Assembly: GCA_946631535.1 (NCBI GenBank)
Contig: CAMPAF010000021.1
Coordinates: 1 to 19,041, forward strand
Source of the DNA: an uncultured Verrucomicrobiota bacterium
Lineage (GTDB): Bacteria; Verrucomicrobiota; Kiritimatiellia; RFP12; UBA1067
DNA length: 19,041 nt
Direction of reading: 5' to 3'
A program made the translations under genes and the position numbers. This document shows positions 15,446-19,041 of this stretch, one piece after another. The first letter of the stretch is position 1. Each line of letters starts with the position of its first letter. The notes under the pieces were generated by a model. That model had not been told where the DNA came from and did no database searches. It saw nothing but the letters and a program-made list of their open reading frames with translations.

Positions 15446-16321
15446 TTAAAAATACTTTTTAAGTTCCTTGATCTGCGCGACCATCTTCTCCGCGAGGGCG
15501 GCGTCGGGCATGACGAGGTCGGGCAGACGCGAGAACGGGATCATCTCGACCGTGTACGGACCCGCGTAGCCGATCTTCGCGAACGCCGCGAAGAGCTTCT
15601 TGAAGTCGACCACGCCCGCAAAGAGATCGTCGCCGAAACCGTGCAGACCGCCCGCCGAGTCGCTCTCCGCGAAATTCTTGAGGTGGACAGCCTTGATGCG
15701 ATCGCCGAGGATCTCCGGGAAGTCCTCGGGGCGGCAGTTGAGGCAGCAGTTCGCCGCGTCGAAGTAAATGCCCACGCGCGTCGACTCGAACTGGTCGAGA
15801 AAGAGTTTCCACTCCATCGGCGAGATGAGGAAGCGGTTCCACACGTTCTCCAGCGCGAGGTTCACGCCAAGCGATTCGGCGGCGGGGATCAACTCGCGGA
15901 CCGACGCCGTCGCGTTCTCCCAGGCGTTCTTGTAGGAGACCTCGGCGTGCGAGGCGTCCCACGCGACGCGCGTCGCGCCGGGCACGACGAGCACGGTCTC
16001 GGCACCGAGCCACTCCGCCAGTTGAAGATACTTCTTCACGAAGGCGATGGCTTCCGCGCGCTCGGCGGAATCGTCCGCGCAGAGCCACTTGCCCCAGCCC
16101 GCGCCCGTCGCAAGCGAACGCAGCCCGACGCCTATTTCCTTGGCATAGGCGGCAAGCGCCTTCGCCTCGTCCTCCGTCGTGTCCACGGCAAGACAGTCGC
16201 CCACCGTGAGCTCGACGCCGTCAAGTCCCTGGGCCGCGGCCCAGTCGATGAACTCGCGCGGCTTCTTCTCGCCGCCGAATCCGCAGTAGATCCATCCGTT
16301 AAGCGCGATGTAGTTGTTCAT
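15446..16321 (-). CDS. Xylose-isomerase-like TIM-barrel sugar isomerase/epimerase
   Basis: The product is 291 aa, with no signal peptide. The AP-endonuclease-family-2/xylose-isomerase-like barrel shows the expected metal and catalytic residues on successive strands: Glu158 (NLALENVWN), Asp188 (GIYFDAANC), His213 (KAVHLKN) and Glu259 (YTVEMIPF). Such proteins interconvert ketoses or keto-sugars, or epimerise them, using a divalent metal. They are frequently encoded beside Gfo/Idh/MocA oxidoreductases, as here, suggesting they act on the same sugar. No Shine-Dalgarno sequence precedes the ATG at 16321; instead a 29-bp palindrome fills most of the short gap to the upstream gene. The exact substrate cannot be told. 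Confidence 0.88.
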   Translation of the reverse strand: MNNYIALNGWIYCGFGGEKKPREFIDWAAAQGLDGVELTVGDCLAVDTTEDEAKALAAYAKEIGVGLRSLATGAGWGKWLCADDSAERAEAIAFVKKYLQLAEWLGAETVLVVPGATRVAWDASHAEVSYKNAWENATASVRELIPAAESLGVNLALENVWNRFLISPMEWKLFLDQFESTRVGIYFDAANCCLNCRPEDFPEILGDRIKAVHLKNFAESDSAGGLHGFGDDLFAGVVDFKKLFAAFAKIGYAGPYTVEMIPFSRLPDLVMPDAALAEKMVAQIKELKKYF

Positions 16322-16335
16322 AGTTGGAAGACAGT

Positions 16336-16364
16336 TGAGAAAACAGGTCAGACCTGTATTCTCA
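16336..16364. promoter_or_regulatory. 29-bp near-perfect palindrome between oxidoreductase and isomerase genes
   Basis: TGAGAA/TTCTCA outer arms and ACAGGTC/GACCTGT inner arms share a single central base (16350), with one mismatch (16342/16358). The outer three bases (16362-16364) are the oxidoreductase stop codon. There is no following T-run. It could be an operator for a dimeric repressor or an RNA hairpin that sets the expression ratio of the two genes. Confidence 0.6.
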
Positions 16365-17408
16365 TTTTAGGGTGATTGGTTTACGGTTCTTCACGCTCTT
16401 CTCTTCGGCGAAGACGAGCTTCATCGTGTCCGCGACCGAATCGAGCGTCTGGTACTTGTCGGGCTTCACGCCCTTGGCGACGCAGTTGACGAAGTAGGCC
16501 AGCTCCTGGTGCCAGCCCGTCGGCCCGGCCTTGACGTCCAGCTTCGGCGTGATCGCCTTGCCCTTGACCGGATAGACGCGGTACCCCGAGGCGTCGAGCT
16601 TCAGCGTCGCCTTCTCGCAGACGATGGTGAACGACATCTCGAACGGGACGCCCTTCGCGGCGGCCCAGCCGCCCTCCGCCATCACGAGCGTGCCGTTGCC
16701 GTAGTCGTACGTGGCGACGACGTGGTCCACGCCGCCCTTCGAGACGATGCCCGTGGCGCCGACCGCCGTGACGGACTTCGGCATGCCGAAGAAGCACTGG
16801 ACCTGGTCCGCGTCATGGACGTGCAGGTCGAGGAGCGCGCCACCGGACCGCGCGCCGTCCATGAACCAGTTCTGCCACGCGTTGCCGTCGACCGACGGCG
16901 AGATGCGCTTGAACGTGGCCGACTTCATCTTCCCGGCCTTGCCGCTCCGGTAGTATTCAAAGGCATGGCGGTATTCGGGCCACGCGCGCACGCACAGCCC
17001 CACGTTGAAGAACCCCTTGGCCTTCTTCGCCGCGGCGACGATGCGCTTCATCTGCGCCGCGTCGCGGCAGAGGGGCTTCTCGCAGAACACGTGCTTGCCG
17101 GCCGCGAGCGCCGCGCAGACGATGTCGGCATGGTCCGGCGTGGGCACGCAGACATCCACGACGTCGACGTCCGCGTTGGCGATGAGCGCATACGCGCTTT
17201 CGTAGACCGTCACGCCCGTCAGGTCGAGCGGCTGCGAATTGTCGCCGCCTCCGATGTTCCCGACGACGGCGGACACATCGCCCGCGCGCTTCTTCGGATC
17301 GACGTCCGCGAGTGCGACGATCCGTGCGTTCTTGAGGTTGCGGTAGATGCCCCAGTGGGTCGTGCCCATGAAGCCCGCTCCGACGATTCCGATGTTGACG
17401 CGTTTCAC
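16362..17408 (-). CDS. Gfo/Idh/MocA-family NAD(P)-dependent oxidoreductase
   Basis: The product is 348 aa. The N-terminal Rossmann fold has GAGFMG at 10-15 and an acidic ADVD at the end of strand two, favouring NAD. The family motif EKP is at 110-112 (HVFCEKPLC), and the C-terminal substrate domain has GGALLDLHVHDAD at 189-201 with the conserved His-x-x-Asp. It probably oxidises or reduces a sugar, sugar acid or glycoside hydroxyl in the cytoplasm. The start is GTG at 17408, fixed by the Rossmann strand beginning at residue 4, with a weak purine-rich ribosome binding site. Its partner is the isomerase-like gene just downstream. The 56-bp gap upstream contains a -10 box, so it can be expressed independently of the glycyl radical enzyme gene. 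Confidence 0.9.
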   Translation of the reverse strand: MKRVNIGIVGAGFMGTTHWGIYRNLKNARIVALADVDPKKRAGDVSAVVGNIGGGDNSQPLDLTGVTVYESAYALIANADVDVVDVCVPTPDHADIVCAALAAGKHVFCEKPLCRDAAQMKRIVAAAKKAKGFFNVGLCVRAWPEYRHAFEYYRSGKAGKMKSATFKRISPSVDGNAWQNWFMDGARSGGALLDLHVHDADQVQCFFGMPKSVTAVGATGIVSKGGVDHVVATYDYGNGTLVMAEGGWAAAKGVPFEMSFTIVCEKATLKLDASGYRVYPVKGKAITPKLDVKAGPTGWHQELAYFVNCVAKGVKPDKYQTLDSVADTMKLVFAEEKSVKNRKPITLK

Positions 17409-17449
17409 TTTTTCTGCTCTCTTTCTGCCGACTCGGCGTTCGGGGCATT

Positions 17450-17455
17450 ATTATA
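17450..17455 (-). promoter_or_regulatory. -10 box for the oxidoreductase gene
   Basis: A perfect TATAAT on the minus strand lies in the 56-bp gap after the glycyl radical enzyme stop. It would start transcription about 35 bases before the GTG at 17408. The -35 region would fall in the end of the upstream coding sequence and matches poorly. Confidence 0.5.
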
Positions 17456-17464
17456 CAACAAAAA

Positions 17465-19041
17465 TCAGAATCCTTGCATCACGTTCTCGGCGCGGCGGAT
17501 GTAGGCGTCCTGCTCGACCTTGCTCATGTCGTTCCAGCGCACGTTCCAGCCACACACGCGCACCTGGAGGTTCTCGTACTTCTCGGGGTGCGCCTGCGCG
17601 TCGCGCAGCTCCTCCGCGCTGAACACGGTGAACTGGATCACGCTGCCGCCGTTCCCGTGGAATTGCTGGACGAGCGCCTTCATCACCTCCAGTCCCTTCT
17701 CGCCGGAACAGACCGACGGGTGCAGCATCACGTCGAGCGGGTAGTCGCCCGGCAGCTTCGTCACGTCGGAGGAGGCGAGCGTCGCCACGAGCGCCGTGGC
17801 GCCCTCGGTGTCCACGCCCATCGTGGGCGAGAGGTTCTTGCTGATCTCCTCACCCTTCCTGCGTCCGTCGGGCGTCGCGCCCGTCTTCCTGCCCTGCTCG
17901 ACGAACTGGCGCGCGCTGTGTCCGGAGGCGAGGAACACGCCACCCCGCGAATTGGGTTTACCGTCCAGCTGCGCGGCGAAGCAGTCAATCAGCGCCGAGC
18001 CGAGCGCGTTCGCCTCGGGGTCGTTGTTGCCCCACTTGCGCTTCGAGCGCAGCATCCGCAGGCGCAACGCCTCGTGCCCTTTCCAGTTTGCCGCCAGGAC
18101 CGCGCCGAGCTCCGCGAGCGACATCTCCTTCTTCTCGTAGACGATCTCCTTCACTGCGAGGAGCGCGTCCACCGTTGTGCCAAGCCCTGCGGAGAGGATA
18201 CCGGTGTTGTTGCCGCGCGGACAGCCGTTCGCGAAGCCGTCCTTGCGCGTCTTGAGCGCGTGCTCGGTGGAGAGCGTCATCAGGAGCGCGGGGTTCACCT
18301 CCGGCAGCGCCTTCTCGAACTCGAACGCCACCTTGCGGCAGCGGTCCGTCGTCTCGGCGAGCCGCCGCAGGTACTCGGCCTTGAAGGAGGGGAATGACGC
18401 TTCCCACTGGGGAGGGTCGCGCTCCTGCGCGTCCGCGGTCGCGCGGGAGCGCGACCCTCCCGGCTGGCCGTTCTGCGCGGTCGCGCGGGAGCGCGACCCT
18501 CCCGCCACCTCGGACAGCATCTTCTCCACGGGCTTCAGGAAGTTCAGATACCCGCATCCCGTGCGGTTGCAACTGTCGGCGAGGTCGAACTCGTAGCACC
18601 CGCGCAGGACCATCGTGCGGCAGTCTTCGTCGGACGCGCCGCACCACTTCTTGAGCGCCCGCGCGGCCGGCTCCTCGCCGATGAAGGCGATGGACCGGTG
18701 GCGGCGCGCCATGTCGAGCATCTTCCTCCACGCCCAGTCGGGCGTGTTCGGCGCGACCTTCACGAGGAACTTGGGCGTCGTCAGCGCGCACTCGTCCATC
18801 ACGTCGAGGATGATCTTCGAGACGTGGTTGAACGCGCTCGCGCCGTCCTTCGTCGTGCCGCCGAATCCCGCCGGCTGGTTCCAGTAGTTGTTGACGGAGC
18901 CCCACTGCCAGAGGAAGTGCTTCAGCTGCTCGCGGAACTCGGCCTCGGTCGTGCGGCCCGCCGCGATGTCGGCGTCGTAGTACGGCGTGAGGAACACGTC
19001 GAGCTCCGTGAGCGAACGGCACTGGATGCCGTCGAGGTGCT
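17465..19041 (-). CDS. Glycyl radical enzyme (PFL-like family), 5' end missing
   Basis: The frame is open to the right edge; about 524 C-terminal residues are present, whereas family members usually have about 750-850. Residue numbers here count from the internal valine codon at 18997. Near the C-terminus, RVCGWN (Gly at 17549-17551) followed by QDAYIRRAENV is the glycyl radical loop. LRGCYEF (Cys134, codon at 18596-18598) sits where the family has its thiyl-radical Cys in GCxE. HGNGGSVIQFTVFSAEELRDAQAHPEKYENLQVRV is the standard lead-in to the radical site. RVCGWN and GCYEF differ from the textbook RVAGY/GCVEP forms, so the reaction (lyase, dehydratase or decarboxylase) cannot be assigned. 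About 34 residues at 165-198 are encoded by REP-like repeats, at a loop that is variable in the family. An activating radical-SAM enzyme is not in the window. Confidence 0.85.
   Translation of the reverse strand, partial: HLDGIQCRSLTELDVFLTPYYDADIAAGRTTEAEFREQLKHFLWQWGSVNNYWNQPAGFGGTTKDGASAFNHVSKIILDVMDECALTTPKFLVKVAPNTPDWAWRKMLDMARRHRSIAFIGEEPAARALKKWCGASDEDCRTMVLRGCYEFDLADSCNRTGCGYLNFLKPVEKMLSEVAGGSRSRATAQNGQPGGSRSRATADAQERDPPQWEASFPSFKAEYLRRLAETTDRCRKVAFEFEKALPEVNPALLMTLSTEHALKTRKDGFANGCPRGNNTGILSAGLGTTVDALLAVKEIVYEKKEMSLAELGAVLAANWKGHEALRLRMLRSKRKWGNNDPEANALGSALIDCFAAQLDGKPNSRGGVFLASGHSARQFVEQGRKTGATPDGRRKGEEISKNLSPTMGVDTEGATALVATLASSDVTKLPGDYPLDVMLHPSVCSGEKGLEVMKALVQQFHGNGGSVIQFTVFSAEELRDAQAHPEKYENLQVRVCGWNVRWNDMSKVEQDAYIRRAENVMQGF
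18411..18502. repeat. Cluster of three REP-like units (inverted doublet plus one) inside the glycyl radical enzyme gene
   Basis: Unit a (18411-18434) is GGAG, then GGTCGCGC, loop TCCT, GCGCGTCC. Unit b (18437-18460) is the reverse orientation: GGTCGCGC, loop GGGA, GCGCGACC, then CTCC. Unit c (18479-18502) repeats unit b. Units a and b are two bases apart and together make a near-perfect 52-bp palindrome at 18410-18461. The 29 bases at 18434-18462 recur exactly at 18476-18504, 42 bp (14 codons) away. The encoding gene reads b and c as GGSRSRATA and a as QERDPP. Confidence 0.85.

Noticed and set aside
14327..16375. Very long open frame on the plus strand, antisense to the MBL and TIM-barrel genes (similar ones at 6697-8643, 9537-11543 and 11285-13024)
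   Set aside because: They are Arg/His/Val-rich translations typical of the antisense of GC-rich genes, lack recognisable domains, and the opposite strand encodes clear protein families.
17866..17882. GGGCGTCGCGCCC palindrome resembling the repeat unit
   Set aside because: It lacks the GGTCGCGC stem and GGAG foot; short CG palindromes are expected in this composition.
18411..18502. CRISPR array
   Set aside because: There are only three units in mixed orientation with 2- and 18-bp gaps, no regular spacers, and the units lie inside a coding gene.
18411..18502. Intrinsic terminator
   Set aside because: The hairpins are in the middle of a reading frame and have no T-run on either side.

Overview
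The window comes from a GC-rich bacterial chromosome whose gene content is dominated by exported carbohydrate-active enzymes. Together these suggest an anaerobic polysaccharide or mucin degrader of the PVC group, perhaps Kiritimatiellota or Lentisphaerota. The contents behind this guess are exported Asp-box propellers, a SASA-type esterase, GH36- and GH42-like enzymes, Tat-exported metallo-beta-lactamase-fold proteins and a glycyl radical enzyme. No rRNA, tRNA, CRISPR array, phage gene or transposase is visible. The taxon is inference from gene content only.

Layout. A partial Asp-box beta-propeller gene (2-1414, +) converges on a minus-strand pair: a SASA/sialate O-acetylesterase-like protein (2642-4735) followed by an exported MBL-fold protein (1404-2612). 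The esterase gene is divergent from an NhaC-type Na+/H+ antiporter (4858-6309, +). The antiporter in turn converges on a PaaI-type thioesterase (6296-6697) lying downstream of a GH36-like alpha-galactosidase (6754-8610). Further right, on the minus strand and so transcribed right to left, is TM2 protein (14113-14355), DUF2752 protein (13716-14063), a tandem sialidase-like protein (11429-13702) and a GH42-like beta-galactosidase (8742-11420). The last block is a glycyl radical enzyme running off the right edge (17465-19041), a Gfo/Idh/MocA oxidoreductase (16362-17408), a xylose-isomerase-like TIM-barrel protein (15446-16321) and a second exported MBL-fold protein (14468-15424).

How the genes may work together. 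The exported sialidase-like, esterase-like, alpha- and beta-galactosidase-like proteins would strip capping sugars and acetyl groups from host or algal glycans. The oxidoreductase/isomerase pair and the glycyl radical enzyme would act on the released sugars or their products in an anaerobic cytoplasm. Substrates cannot be fixed from sequence alone.

Most notable signal. A GC-rich hairpin unit resembles a REP element: an 8-bp stem, a 4-nt loop and a GGAG/CTCC foot. It occurs three times inside the glycyl radical enzyme gene, where the first two units form an inverted doublet. It occurs once inside the propeller gene 17 kb away, and a decayed copy may lie in the signal-peptide region of the sialidase gene. 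The unit contains no stop codon in any of its six frames and is translated in at least three different frames. It therefore looks like a dispersed palindrome that tolerates, or is adapted to, insertion inside protein-coding genes. Other regulatory signals are a recurring extended -10 box (TGNTATAMT), a probable leaderless start for the esterase gene, and two strong intergenic palindromes. No gene-free stretch exceeds about 130 bp.
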